A stretch of DNA of 41,010 nt. It comes from an uncultured Prevotella sp. (GTDB lineage Bacteria; Bacteroidota; Bacteroidia; Bacteroidales; Bacteroidaceae). Within the stretch, counting starts at the first letter, position 1, and every line of letters starts with the position of its first letter. Made by a program: the position numbers and the translations under genes. The notes below the pieces were generated by a model. The model was not told the DNA's origin. It saw nothing but the letters and a program-made list of their open reading frames with translations, and ran no database searches. Location: NCBI GenBank assembly GCA_946998205.1, contig CAMPYJ010000023.1, positions 1 through 41,010 on the forward strand. Reading direction: 5' to 3'. This document shows positions 16,663-25,986 of this stretch, in pieces.

Positions 16663-19272
16663 TTATATTTCTTCTATCTGACGAGTTTGCAGCCACCCCT
16701 CTCTCCCATCAGCCAAGCGGATGCCACGCCAATCTTTGAGGCCTTTGTCTGTAATGTCCACCTTTGTACCCTCATGGATGACGAACACATCAGAACTCCC
16801 ATTAGCCGGTGTCTTTTTGACCGTGACGGAAGGAGCAATGACAATGGCCGCCGTCCTGTTTTGAAGATTATACTTTTGCTGATACGCAAAGAAGTTACAA
16901 AAGACAAAGAGGGCAAAGAACAAACAGCCACCATAAAAGCCAATCTTGCGCAACAGCACGTTGGGGCCGAAGAGAAACATGAGCACAAGCAGCAATACCA
17001 GCACTATGGATGCGATTGCCATGACTGCCCAGTTGTCTACACTTGTAAAATTAACCAACGAGTGATACCAAGTAACGAAGAACATTTTGCTCTCCGGGGT
17101 AATCTTGTCAATGGTTTTTGAGGTTGCGAACTGCAAGTTGAAACGAATGTCATCATCGCCCGGAGACAACATCAGCGCACGTTCATAGGCAAGGATGGCC
17201 TGTGTGACGTTATCCGTGCGATAGTATGCGTTGCCCAAATTATAGTACAAGTCGGCATTGACACCTTGCTTGAGCAATTCCTCATAATCCTTGATGGCCT
17301 GTTGATAATTTCCTCGCTTATATTCAGCGTCGGCGTTCTCCTTAGTTGTGGCCGAAGCTGACAAAGACACGAGTGCCATCAACATGCAAAACAAGAATGT
17401 TTTGCCACGCGCTGCCGAATTGTTTTTATGTTTTGAGCTCGTTTTCATCACATTTTCTATTTCCATGATAGCGGTCATGGCAGAATCAATCGTCTTATTC
17501 ATATTTCCCGATGGATCACCCGGGGCATATCTCTCAAACTCACATTCATCCAATGCCGAGATAAATGTATCGATGGTTTTTCCGTCAACAGACTGCCGCT
17601 GCAGATTGTCAGCAATATTCTCACGCGCCAACTTTTCAACCGGCATGTTCAATTTGTCACCTACATATCCCCACAAGGCATGCAGCACCTCATCATAAAA
17701 CTCGGCTTGTTTATTCTGACTCATGAGGCTTCTGGCTTTCTTCAGCCGCTTGGTCGCCACCTTGTTGGCTTTCTTACCGCGCATTTTCACAATGTCTGCA
17801 TGGTCTAAAGCACGTTTACGGAACACAACCAACAAGATGATAAATGCCAACAGCGGCACCAACAAGCTCACCCAATATTGCGTAGACCCAAAGAAGAACT
17901 CATCAACACGGTGCATTCTCACCTTTTGCTGCTTAAGTCCCCTGATGTCATTCTCCTCCTGTCGATAATCCTCTACTGAAGAACCTTTGCCATCACCCTT
18001 CTTCACGTTTATCTTGAAAGCCTGTGTCTTGATGGTTCTGTAAGCATTCTGGCCTGTATCGTAATAAGTAAACTCAATGGGAGGTATTTCATACTGTCCC
18101 TGATTTCTTGGAACCGCCAGTATGTCATAAATCATGTTGCCTTCAACACCGTTTTCCGTCAATTTTGTTTTATCGGTTATCTTCGCATCGTACTTGTCAA
18201 AGTCTTTAGGAAATACAACGGAAGGCTCTTTAATCAGTTTCAAGTTTCCGATGCCTCCCACGACGACACGCATGGATATGGGTTCTCCAGCCTTTACCTC
18301 CGTATGGTTGACCGAAGCTGAAAGGTTGAATTTTCCCACCCCTCCAGAAAAATCCGATGGACGCTTAGGCAATGGGTCTACCTGGACAGTCAACCTGGGC
18401 GCCACGATGTTGCGTTTTACTTCCACATAACCAGAACCACCATTGAAGAACGCTTCAAAGGGATCTACGGCCCTGTTCTGCTGGACGACGATACCTTTGA
18501 AGGTGATACTGGGAATTTCTAATTTTCCGGTTACTTGCGGATACATGACATACTGGCTCCATGTAACGCAGCGATAGTTTTTTCCATTGACCTTTTCCAC
18601 ATGGAAGTTTTTCTGCTGTGGCAACTTGACTTCCTGCGTGTGAAAGCCTGTCAAGTCGGGCATGTTACCCTCCAGTTGCGTCAAATCAACGAGCGTATAT
18701 ACCTTATATGTCAGCAGGATGGGTTCCTGTTCATGCACTCTTCGTTTGTTGGCGCTCACCTTGATGAACAAGTCATTGCCCGAAATCCTGCTGCCGGCCT
18801 TTCTCATTTGAGCCTCTCCCGCATAATCATCGTGCATCTGAGGTGCTCCGTTGCTCTGCCGTGCCGTACCTGACACGGTCACTTTCACTGCCCTCGATGA
18901 AATAATCCTTCCGTTGACGCGTGCATGAGCAGCCGGAATGGTGTAGGTACCATTCTTTGAAGCATACAAAGTGTAGGTGTATGTGACGGAAGACGAGCTG
19001 CTGGTATGACCGTTGACCATCTGAAAGCTCGACTGGCTGGATGTGTATGGTCCTGCAATCACCTCGATAGCTTCCGGAATGTTGCCTGCCCTGAAGTTCT
19101 CCACCTCTTGTGTGTTGATGGTGTATGACAGTCTGAAGTTCTCACCCACAGAAACATGGGACGGCACAGACACGGACATCGACTGTGCGTTGCCTACCAG
19201 TGGATACAACGCACCAATGAGTATGGTGACAAATAGATAATTGAGATATTGCTTCATCCTGTTTTTATTCAT
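16663..19272 (-). CDS. batD: BatD-BatE fusion protein (aerotolerance operon)
   Basis: Residues 1 to about 600 are BatD: a signal peptide ending VGNAQS, immunoglobulin-like oxygen-tolerance domains, a membrane helix near WVSLLVPLLAFIILLVV, and a cytoplasmic tail. The rest is BatE: its own signal-like segment LFCMLMALVSLSASA, TPR repeats (YKRGNYQQAIKDYEELL, ADLYYNLGNAYYRTDN), two membrane helices, and an SH3-like end (GREGWLQTR). In other Bacteroidetes these are separate genes. Here the frame reads through GTG-ATG at 17451-17446, where BatE would normally start. Bat proteins act as an envelope complex linked to oxidative and envelope stress. The start is uncertain: a GTG at 19284 and ATGs at 19272 and 19257 are all in frame, and I chose 19272. 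Confidence 0.88.
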   Translation of the reverse strand: MNKNRMKQYLNYLFVTILIGALYPLVGNAQSMSVSVPSHVSVGENFRLSYTINTQEVENFRAGNIPEAIEVIAGPYTSSQSSFQMVNGHTSSSSSVTYTYTLYASKNGTYTIPAAHARVNGRIISSRAVKVTVSGTARQSNGAPQMHDDYAGEAQMRKAGSRISGNDLFIKVSANKRRVHEQEPILLTYKVYTLVDLTQLEGNMPDLTGFHTQEVKLPQQKNFHVEKVNGKNYRCVTWSQYVMYPQVTGKLEIPSITFKGIVVQQNRAVDPFEAFFNGGSGYVEVKRNIVAPRLTVQVDPLPKRPSDFSGGVGKFNLSASVNHTEVKAGEPISMRVVVGGIGNLKLIKEPSVVFPKDFDKYDAKITDKTKLTENGVEGNMIYDILAVPRNQGQYEIPPIEFTYYDTGQNAYRTIKTQAFKINVKKGDGKGSSVEDYRQEENDIRGLKQQKVRMHRVDEFFFGSTQYWVSLLVPLLAFIILLVVFRKRALDHADIVKMRGKKANKVATKRLKKARSLMSQNKQAEFYDEVLHALWGYVGDKLNMPVEKLARENIADNLQRQSVDGKTIDTFISALDECEFERYAPGDPSGNMNKTIDSAMTAIMEIENVMKTSSKHKNNSAARGKTFLFCMLMALVSLSASATTKENADAEYKRGNYQQAIKDYEELLKQGVNADLYYNLGNAYYRTDNVTQAILAYERALMLSPGDDDIRFNLQFATSKTIDKITPESKMFFVTWYHSLVNFTSVDNWAVMAIASIVLVLLLVLMFLFGPNVLLRKIGFYGGCLFFALFVFCNFFAYQQKYNLQNRTAAIVIAPSVTVKKTPANGSSDVFVIHEGTKVDITDKGLKDWRGIRLADGREGWLQTRQIEEI

Positions 19273-19291
19273 CCTTTTGATCACATCTGTT

Positions 19292-19984
19292 TTACCAATT
19301 CATCTTCTGCTTCTTCTTGCCAGGCTGCCGCAAGGCTTTCTTCATGCGTTGCTGTGTGGCTTTTTCCTGCTGCATGGCCGCGTTCAAGAGTTGCTCGGCA
19401 TTCTCCTTACTCATCCTATCCTTGGGCATATTCTTTGGTTGTTGCTGCTGTTTCTGTTGCTTTTGCTGCTGCTCATCTTTCTTCTGTTTATCTCTGCCTT
19501 TCCGATTGTCACTCTTCTTTTGTTCGCTACCATTCTGCTTTTGACGCTTCTGTTGGCGTTTGCAAAGAGCCAGGTTGTAGCGCGTCTCGTTGTCATCCGG
19601 ATTGTTGCGAAGACTCTCCTTGTAGGCTTCAATCGCCTCTCCATACATTTGGCGGTGCTGGCAGATCACTCCGATGTTATGATATATCTTGGCCTTTCTG
19701 GATTTATTGTTCTCCAACTTCCCCGCATTCTCATATTGCACAATCGCCGCAGAATCTTTCTGCTGCATCATCAACGCACATCCAAGATTGTACATGGCTT
19801 GTGGATTTTGGCCATTTTGCGCAATGGCCTTGCGGTATTCAGCTTCTGCCTTGGCGTAGTTTTGCGAACGATACAGCTTGTTGCCCGAGCGAATAAACTG
19901 CCTGTCACTCTGCGCATACACGTTTGTCACGCACGCTGCCATGACGAACAAGGCCAACATATATCTGATCAGTGTATTATTCAT
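19292..19984 (-). CDS. batC: BatC, TPR protein of the aerotolerance operon
   Basis: The 230-residue product has a signal peptide ending VYAQS, then three or so TPR motifs (YAKAEAEYRKAIAQNGQNPQ, AKIYHNIGVICQHRQMYGEA). It ends in a long low-complexity segment rich in Q and K (about 150-200) and a basic tail. This is the usual layout of BatC in Bacteroidetes, where it is thought to scaffold the Bat complex in the periplasm. The ATG overlaps the end of batB by eight bases, so the two are coupled. The glutamine- and lysine-rich segment makes a long leucine-rich open frame on the opposite strand, which is not a gene. Confidence 0.9.
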   Translation of the reverse strand: MNNTLIRYMLALFVMAACVTNVYAQSDRQFIRSGNKLYRSQNYAKAEAEYRKAIAQNGQNPQAMYNLGCALMMQQKDSAAIVQYENAGKLENNKSRKAKIYHNIGVICQHRQMYGEAIEAYKESLRNNPDDNETRYNLALCKRQQKRQKQNGSEQKKSDNRKGRDKQKKDEQQQKQQKQQQQPKNMPKDRMSKENAEQLLNAAMQQEKATQQRMKKALRQPGKKKQKMNW

Positions 19985-21017
19985 CTTTCTCCAGTCTCCT
20001 TTTTTTGAACAGCCGAATCTTACTCAGCATTGGATTTTTGCTTTCCAATATACATATTTCAAGTATCAACAACAGGAGAGCAAGAATGGCAAAAGCCTGA
20101 AACTGCTCGTCATATTCGCTGTAAATGACGCTGTTGGTTTCACCTTTCTGCAGCTTGGCCAGCTCGTCATTCAATTGTTTCTGCGCATCGCTCGTGTTGT
20201 CAACGTGAATGTAGGTTCCTTCGCCAGCCTTGGCCAATTCTTGACACATCTTCTCATTCAAGGCCGTCATGACGGTTTGTCCCTTATCATCTTTCAGATA
20301 GCCACCGTCAGGCGTTGGAATAGGAGCGCCTTTGGTTCCGCCTACACCTAATATAAATACGTTGATGCCTTTCTTCCGAGCTTCCTCGGCAGCCTCCAAC
20401 GCCTCACCTTCATGGTCTTCACCGTCGGTAATCAAGATGATGGCGCGCCCCACTTTATCTTGTTGCGTGAAGCTGTTCATGGACAAACGGATGGCCTGCG
20501 CTATATCAGTGCCTTGGGTGGTGATGAGTGAAGGGTCGGCATTCTGCAGAAACATCTTCGCACTGACGTAATCACTCGTGATGGGTAATTGCACAAAGGC
20601 CTCTCCGGCAAAGACCACCAACCCTATTTTGTCGTTGGTAAAATTGTCCACCAAGTTTTCTACCATCAGCTTACTCTTGGCCAACCTTGACGGTACCACG
20701 TCTTCTGCCAGCATGGAGTTTGATATGTCCAAGGCGATGATGGTTTCTATACCTCTGCGTTTCTCGTTGGATATCTTCGACCCCATCTGTGGCCGGGCAA
20801 ACATGATGACAAGCAAAGCCAGTGCGGCCTGCAACAACCAGAACTTGACAGACGGGCGATACTTCGAGGTGTCGGCCATCTGCGACTTCAAGAGTTCGGG
20901 ATCACCAAACTCCTTTAATTTCTGTTTTCTTCGGCGATAGCCCACGAAACGAACCAATGCCAATAGTGGAATCAAGACTAATAGCCAAAGATATATCGGG
21001 TCTTCAAATCTTAACAT
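19977..21017 (-). CDS. batB: BatB, von Willebrand factor A membrane protein
   Basis: The 346-residue product has N-terminal membrane helices (LWLLVLIPLLALV and LLQAALALLVIMFA), a von Willebrand A domain, and a C-terminal helix near AILALLLLILEICIL. The metal-site motif is DISNS with D97, S99 and S101, followed by the conserved threonine in TQGTD and the aspartate in ITDGED. It should bind a protein partner through the metal site, probably BatA or MoxR-controlled partners. The family's exact target is not known. The gene overlaps batC by eight bases and lies 89 bases after batA. Confidence 0.93.
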   Translation of the reverse strand: MLRFEDPIYLWLLVLIPLLALVRFVGYRRRKQKLKEFGDPELLKSQMADTSKYRPSVKFWLLQAALALLVIMFARPQMGSKISNEKRRGIETIIALDISNSMLAEDVVPSRLAKSKLMVENLVDNFTNDKIGLVVFAGEAFVQLPITSDYVSAKMFLQNADPSLITTQGTDIAQAIRLSMNSFTQQDKVGRAIILITDGEDHEGEALEAAEEARKKGINVFILGVGGTKGAPIPTPDGGYLKDDKGQTVMTALNEKMCQELAKAGEGTYIHVDNTSDAQKQLNDELAKLQKGETNSVIYSEYDEQFQAFAILALLLLILEICILESKNPMLSKIRLFKKRRLEKDE

Positions 21018-21106
21018 ATACTTTCCGTATTCAACATATTATACAGCTTGTACAGCCGTCGTACGCTTTTCACGTTTACAGCTTGACGAGTTCCGCAATG
21101 AAGCAT

Positions 21107-22105
21107 TTAAGGAATACGACGCAAAAGCGTATTTCTCAGCAGCAGTTCCAACAGCAAGCTGATGATGGCCGCTAAAGCGAAGGGCTGAAAGGCTTCATAG
21201 CGTTTGGAGAATTTCTTGACTTCCATCTTCGTTTTCTCCAACTTGTCAATATCATTGTAAATCCGTTTCAATTCCTTGTTATTGGTTGCTCGGTAGAAGT
21301 TGCCTTCCGTCACGGCAGCGATGTCACTCAAGGTCTTCGAGTCTATCTCCACCGGAATGTTCACATACTGCGTCGCACCTCCCACACTGATGGGATAAGG
21401 AGCCACCTTGTTGGTTCCTACGCCAATGGTATACACTCTGATGCCCAAGCTCTGCGCAATCTGCGCACTGGTCATCGGTGAGATGTCACCCATGTTGTTG
21501 CTGCCATCGGTGATGAGAATCACCACTTTACTCTTGGCCTTGGAGTCTTTCAGACGCGAAACAGCGTTGGCCAACCCCATCCCTACGGCCGTACCATCAG
21601 AAATCAATCCACGCGCGGCGATGTCTGTACGAACGTTTCGCAACAGGTTCAAGAGCGAGGCATGATCGGTTGTCATGGGGCATTGGGTGAACGATTCGCC
21701 GGCGAATATCGTCAGTCCGATATTATCATTGGGCCTGCCCGAAATAAATTCGGCAGCTACGTTCTTGGCCGCTTCCAACCTGTTGGGCTTCAAGTCCTCT
21801 GCCAACATAGACGTAGAAACGTCCATAGCCAGCATGATGTCAATGCCATCGACCGACTGCTGGTCCCAAGAGTTGTGCGTCTGTGGCCTCGCCAGCACGC
21901 ACACCACCAGGATGAAGGTGACGCACCGAAGTGCCATGGGCAGATGAATCAGCCGCGTTCGCCAGCTCTTGGGGGCGAACAGATAAGCATGCGTGTCGCT
22001 CATTCGCATGGTTGGCTCGCTCTTCTTGCTATAAAGGAAGTACCATGCCACATAGGGAACGAGCAACAACAGCAGCAGAAAATATTCTTTATTTACAAAT
22101 TCCAC
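21107..22105 (-). CDS. batA: BatA, von Willebrand factor A membrane protein
   Basis: The 332-residue product has the same layout as BatB: two N-terminal helices, an A domain with an intact metal site, DVSTS (D95, S97, S99), ITDGSNNMGDISP, and a C-terminal helix. BatA and BatB probably arose by duplication and are thought to form a complex in the inner membrane facing the periplasm. Its position, after the DUF58 and membrane-protein genes and before batB, is the standard order. The gap to the upstream gene is 37 bases. Confidence 0.93.
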   Translation of the reverse strand: MEFVNKEYFLLLLLLVPYVAWYFLYSKKSEPTMRMSDTHAYLFAPKSWRTRLIHLPMALRCVTFILVVCVLARPQTHNSWDQQSVDGIDIMLAMDVSTSMLAEDLKPNRLEAAKNVAAEFISGRPNDNIGLTIFAGESFTQCPMTTDHASLLNLLRNVRTDIAARGLISDGTAVGMGLANAVSRLKDSKAKSKVVILITDGSNNMGDISPMTSAQIAQSLGIRVYTIGVGTNKVAPYPISVGGATQYVNIPVEIDSKTLSDIAAVTEGNFYRATNNKELKRIYNDIDKLEKTKMEVKKFSKRYEAFQPFALAAIISLLLELLLRNTLLRRIP

Positions 22106-22142
22106 GGTTCATTCGTTTTAATGACATCACATCCGCCCCCGA

Positions 22143-23231
22143 TCACATGACCAGGAGACAGACATGATAGATGACATAAACCAGCAAGCCCAGCACACCT
22201 ACGGCTATTACCGTGAGTAGGGTCTTGATTGTCATTCTGTTTATTTGCTTACGCCTGTCACTCTCATCGAGTTTGGGAACGATGCGTTCTTCGGTAGGCT
22301 GTCCCTCGACCTTTGTCTGATCAATGAAATTGATGGCATTGACAAGGTTCATGTCATTCTCGTTGATGAGTGCCTCATGCTTGGCGAATTTCACCAAATC
22401 GGCCGTTTCAAACAGTCCCTTCAGCTCATCCATCATCTTGCGGTCTCCGTTCTGTTGCAAATGGTAGATGATTTCTGTGGTGGTCATCTCCATGGCGTTG
22501 AAGCCGAAACGTTCCTCAATATACTTTCTCAGCGTGTCAGTCAGCTCGGTATAGTAAGTTTTCTGATCGCTTGAGGTAGTCATCTTCTCCTCTTTCAGCT
22601 TCTCAATGGCCGTGAGTGCTTTCTGGTGGGGAGGTATTTTCTTGACGATTTTAATTCGGGTGATGATGGGCTTGTTATTCTTGAGTCTGAGGTACAGATA
22701 AAATCCTATGATACAGAGTACTAACATGAGGACGCTCATCCAAAAGATGGGGCTCCATTCGCTCCACAGGAAAGGATTGTCCTGCACGTCCTTTGGCGGG
22801 AAGAACTGGTTGGGATGCAGCGTGTCCACGTCCATGGTAACCACCTTCAACGCCAGGGTTCCACCCACATATTCCTTTCCGTCAATCTTTACTTTCTGCC
22901 CGGGAATGGCATACAATTTTTCGTCGAACGAGGTGATGGTATATCTCTTGGACACCTTCACAAAGTGATTGTCCAGCGCCGTGGTATCAGCGTCGGAAAC
23001 ATCAAGGATTTCAACTCCCGGAACCAAATACTGCAAGGGTTTGAGGGATGGAAATTGAATCTTGGCATGCTCATGCGCCGTCACGTCAATGGTCATGTGA
23101 GCCTGCTGCCCAATGAGGATGCCAACCGAATCAATCTTTTGTTCGACGGCCGTTTGGGCAGACATGCTTGTCTCGCACAAGAGACAAAGCAAGATACCAA
23201 CGATATATTTCATGTTTGCATTCATTCGCAT
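22143..23231 (-). CDS. hypothetical membrane protein of the moxR-bat operon
   Basis: The product has a signal peptide (KYIVGILLCLLCETSMSA), a periplasmic part of about 130 residues, and a membrane helix near WSPIFWMSVLMLVLCIIGFYLYL. The rest is cytoplasmic and largely helical, with the segment LTDTLRKYIEERFGFNAMEMTT, followed by a last membrane helix at the C-terminus (LLTVIAVGVLGLLVYVIYHVC). Comparable BatD- or DUF4381-like proteins occupy this slot in Bacteroidetes bat operons. I do not assign a function. The start is not certain: a GTG at 23246 and ATGs at 23231, 23225 and 23213 are in frame. The last gives the most compact signal peptide. Confidence 0.8.
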   Translation of the reverse strand: MRMNANMKYIVGILLCLLCETSMSAQTAVEQKIDSVGILIGQQAHMTIDVTAHEHAKIQFPSLKPLQYLVPGVEILDVSDADTTALDNHFVKVSKRYTITSFDEKLYAIPGQKVKIDGKEYVGGTLALKVVTMDVDTLHPNQFFPPKDVQDNPFLWSEWSPIFWMSVLMLVLCIIGFYLYLRLKNNKPIITRIKIVKKIPPHQKALTAIEKLKEEKMTTSSDQKTYYTELTDTLRKYIEERFGFNAMEMTTTEIIYHLQQNGDRKMMDELKGLFETADLVKFAKHEALINENDMNLVNAINFIDQTKVEGQPTEERIVPKLDESDRRKQINRMTIKTLLTVIAVGVLGLLVYVIYHVCLLVM

Positions 23232-23279
23232 AAGGTATTTACACACCAGATAGATGGTCGCCCACCGCAGACGGCCCCT

Positions 23280-24182
23280 TTAAACGCCACGCCGTGCGAA
23301 AAGCCGCATCATGGCCTTCACGTAATCTTCATCCGTTGCCACACTCGTCCAGTCTACCCCACTTTTGGCAAACGTTTGCTTGAGTTGGGCTTCGCGCTCC
23401 ATCCAATAAGCCGTATGGGCGCGGCGCAGTTTGGCCGATGAGGTGTCTATTATCATCTCATGCCCCGTCTCTGCGTCACAAATTTTCATCAAGCCTATGT
23501 TGGGAAGTTTCTTGGCGCGCGGGTCGTATATTTGCACGGCAACCATGTCGTGTTTATGGTTTGCGATGTTCATGGCATGCTCAAAGCGGTTGTACTCCTT
23601 GGCGTCGTGCCGGATGTAGAAGTCGCTTAAGACGCAGGCCGTGCAGCGTCGTCTCATCATCCGCGTGAGGTATTCTACGGCCATGGAGACATCAGTCTTC
23701 TTGCTCACGGGCTCAAAATCCAACATCTCGCGTATGATGTACAAAATATGCTTGCGTCCTTTCTTGGGCGGGATATATTTCTCTATTCTGTCAGAGAAGA
23801 AGATCACGCCAATCTTGTCATTGTTCTGTATGGCGCTGAAGGCAAGTGTTGCAGCGATTTCTGTGGCCATCTCTCTTTTGGTTTGCTTCTTAGTTCCAAA
23901 GTCCAAAGAGCCGGAGACGTCGATGAGCAGCATCACCGTGAGCTCGCGTTCCTCTTCAAACACCTTGACGTAGGGACGGTTAAAGCGGGCGGTGACATTC
24001 CAATCAACATCACGGACATCATCACCGAACTGGTATTCCCGCACCTCCGAGAAAGCCATACCATGCCCTTTGAAGGCAGTATGATACTGTCCTGCAAAGA
24101 TATTCTGACTCAGTCCGCGAGTCTTGATCTCAATCTTCCTTACCTTTTTTAAAATTTCACTTGTATCCATATTCTTCACCAT
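23280..24182 (-). CDS. DUF58 domain protein of the moxR-bat operon
   Basis: The 300-residue soluble protein contains the DUF58 core GDDVRDVDWNVTARFNRPYVK (residues 53-73), which marks the family. It is followed by an A-like domain with a metal-site motif DVSGS (D88, S90, S92). DUF58 genes nearly always follow moxR, and the proteins are thought to be clients or partners of the MoxR ATPase. The gene lies 71 bases after moxR. Both ATG 24182 and ATG 24170 are possible starts, and neither has a strong ribosome site. Confidence 0.9.
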   Translation of the reverse strand: MVKNMDTSEILKKVRKIEIKTRGLSQNIFAGQYHTAFKGHGMAFSEVREYQFGDDVRDVDWNVTARFNRPYVKVFEEERELTVMLLIDVSGSLDFGTKKQTKREMATEIAATLAFSAIQNNDKIGVIFFSDRIEKYIPPKKGRKHILYIIREMLDFEPVSKKTDVSMAVEYLTRMMRRRCTACVLSDFYIRHDAKEYNRFEHAMNIANHKHDMVAVQIYDPRAKKLPNIGLMKICDAETGHEMIIDTSSAKLRRAHTAYWMEREAQLKQTFAKSGVDWTSVATDEDYVKAMMRLFARRGV

Positions 24183-24253
24183 GTAGAGCCGTTCCCTTCA
24201 GAATCGTTTCTCACCAGGCAGCGACAGCCTGTGCGAGTTGTTCCTCATCCTCT

Positions 24254-25249
24254 TTAGGGCACTTCTATCTTGTTGATGATTTTCGACACGATTTCTTCTG
24301 ACGTTATGTTGCTGGCTTCAGCCTCGTACGACAATCCGATGCGATGACGCAGTACGTCGTGTGCCACCGCTCTCACGTCTTCAGGAACAACGTACCCGCG
24401 ATGCTTGATGAAGGCGTATGCGCGGGCAGCCTTGGCCAGGTTGATGGAGGCGCGCGGAGAACCGCCGAACGTGACCATGCTTTTCAGTTCGGGCAGCTGA
24501 TAGCGTTCGGGATACCGGGTGGCGAAGACAATGTCAGCGATGTACTGCTCAATCTTTTCGTCGATGTATACTTCGTTGACAATGGTACGAGCCTTGAGTA
24601 TCTCCTCCGCAGTGGTCACGGGCGTAACCTGTGGCATGGTGTCTTGAAGGTTTTCGCGGATGATGAGTTTCTCCTCCTCCAAGGTAGGATAATCAATGAC
24701 CACCTTCAGCATGAAACGGTCTACCTGAGCTTCGGGGAGTTCATAAGTTCCTTCTTGCTCAATGGGGTTCTGCGTGGCCATCACCAAAAACGGATTGGGC
24801 AACTTGAAGGTGTTTTCACCGATGGTCACTTGATGTTCCTGCATGGCTTCCAGTAAAGCGCTCTGTACCTTCGCAGGTGCTCGGTTAATCTCGTCTGCCA
24901 AGACGAAGTTGGCGAACACCGGACCTTTTTTCACCTGAAACTTCTCTTCCTTCTGCGAATAGATCATGGTGCCAATCACGTCGGCAGGCAACAAGTCGGG
25001 GGTAAACTGAATGCGACTATAGTCTGCTTCTATCAATTGAGCCAGAGTCTTGATAGCCAAGGTCTTGGCCAAACCGGGAACACCTTCCAGCAAGATGTGT
25101 CCATCGCTGAGCAAGGAAATCAATAAAGAGTCAACCAAATGTTTTTGACCGATGATGACTTGATCCATACCTCGAACAAGGTTGGTCACAAAACCGCTCT
25201 GTTGTTCAATCCGGATGTTTAACTCGCGAATGTCAATAGCTTCTGCCAT
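24254..25249 (-). CDS. moxR: MoxR-family AAA+ ATPase
   Basis: MoxR ATPases act as chaperones that load metals or mature von Willebrand A domain partners. Counting from ATG 25249, the 331-residue product has Walker A GVPGLAKT with K62. It has Walker B FVLADEINRAP with D119 and E120, sensor-type TQNPIEQEGTYELPEAQVDRF, and a C-terminal lid ending in the arginine-rich FGGSPRASINLAKAARA. The frame also allows a TTG at 25267, but the promoter at 25283-25315 would leave only a few leader bases for it, so the ATG is preferred. It is the first gene of the moxR-DUF58-bat operon and presumably energises the complex. Confidence 0.95.
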   Translation of the reverse strand: MAEAIDIRELNIRIEQQSGFVTNLVRGMDQVIIGQKHLVDSLLISLLSDGHILLEGVPGLAKTLAIKTLAQLIEADYSRIQFTPDLLPADVIGTMIYSQKEEKFQVKKGPVFANFVLADEINRAPAKVQSALLEAMQEHQVTIGENTFKLPNPFLVMATQNPIEQEGTYELPEAQVDRFMLKVVIDYPTLEEEKLIIRENLQDTMPQVTPVTTAEEILKARTIVNEVYIDEKIEQYIADIVFATRYPERYQLPELKSMVTFGGSPRASINLAKAARAYAFIKHRGYVVPEDVRAVAHDVLRHRIGLSYEAEASNITSEEIVSKIINKIEVP

Positions 25250-25282
25250 AATTGTGTTGTTATTCAATTTTTAAACTGAACG

Positions 25283-25315
25283 CAAAAATACAACAATATT
25301 GACACAGAAGCGAAA
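25283..25315 (-). promoter_or_regulatory. moxR-bat operon promoter
   Basis: The - strand has TATTTTTG (25290-25283) with TTTC (25315-25312) 21 bp upstream, close to the TTTG/TAnnTTTG consensus. The start would be near 25277, about 28 bases before the moxR ATG. Confidence 0.6.
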
Positions 25316-25986
25316 GTTGCCTACCGTTTTATAATTATTTTACCACTATATTTCAATATTTTAAGAACTTTTGGCCTACATCCCTCGCAGGGGGATGAGG
25401 TTGTGCAGCAATGGATTTGTTGGATTTTTCTTAACAAAAGGCGCGCTGTGCTTCGCATATTTTCCATGAAGATGTCCAAAGCTGAAAATATCGCAAAAAT
25501 GAGCGAAAAATGCAATGCGTTAGTTGCCAACATCTTACGTTTTTCATAGTAATTTTGAAGATGATTTATCACTCGTTTACACCGCTAAAAGGGTGCTTTA
25601 GCACTGTTATACGATACCTTTAACGCAACAAACGCATGCTGATTAAAGGGCAAACCCATACACTTTACAAGAACAACTCCATGCTTTTACACCCAAACAA
25701 CATAAAACATTATGATTTACTCCTTCTGTGCATCCCGAATACCTATCAATTTTTTCTATTTCAACCTTTTGCAAAAGCCGAATTATTGTCATTTTTTGGG
25801 ACAATTTCCATGATTCAGTTGTGCGCCCAAGTTTTTTTAGTTGCCAGAAATAATGCAGAGAGATAAATCATGAAGACGGCCAAGCAGCCAACTATGGATA
25901 ATTCTGCTCGAACGCAAATTGCAGGGTGCCCCCTACCATTTGCCATCACTCGCATGGATTTTCTGCCATCCGCAGATGAATAAAAA
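25316..25986. other. gene-poor interval between the divergent moxR and outer-membrane operons
   Basis: About 670 bases hold only short open frames (an 83-codon - strand frame at 25321-25572 and a 76-codon + strand frame at 25636-25866). Neither has a recognisable domain or a good promoter. The composition is AT-rich. I see no RNA gene, hairpin terminator or repeat that I can defend here. Confidence 0.5.

Noticed and set aside
19241..20008. Long leucine-rich + strand open frames opposite batC
   Set aside because: They are complements of BatC's glutamine/lysine-rich segment. The frame gives no domain and batC is well supported.
25321..25572. 83-codon - strand frame upstream of moxR
   Set aside because: No domain, no promoter, unusual composition. 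It seemed vaguely like a recurring intergenic sequence, but I could not verify that.
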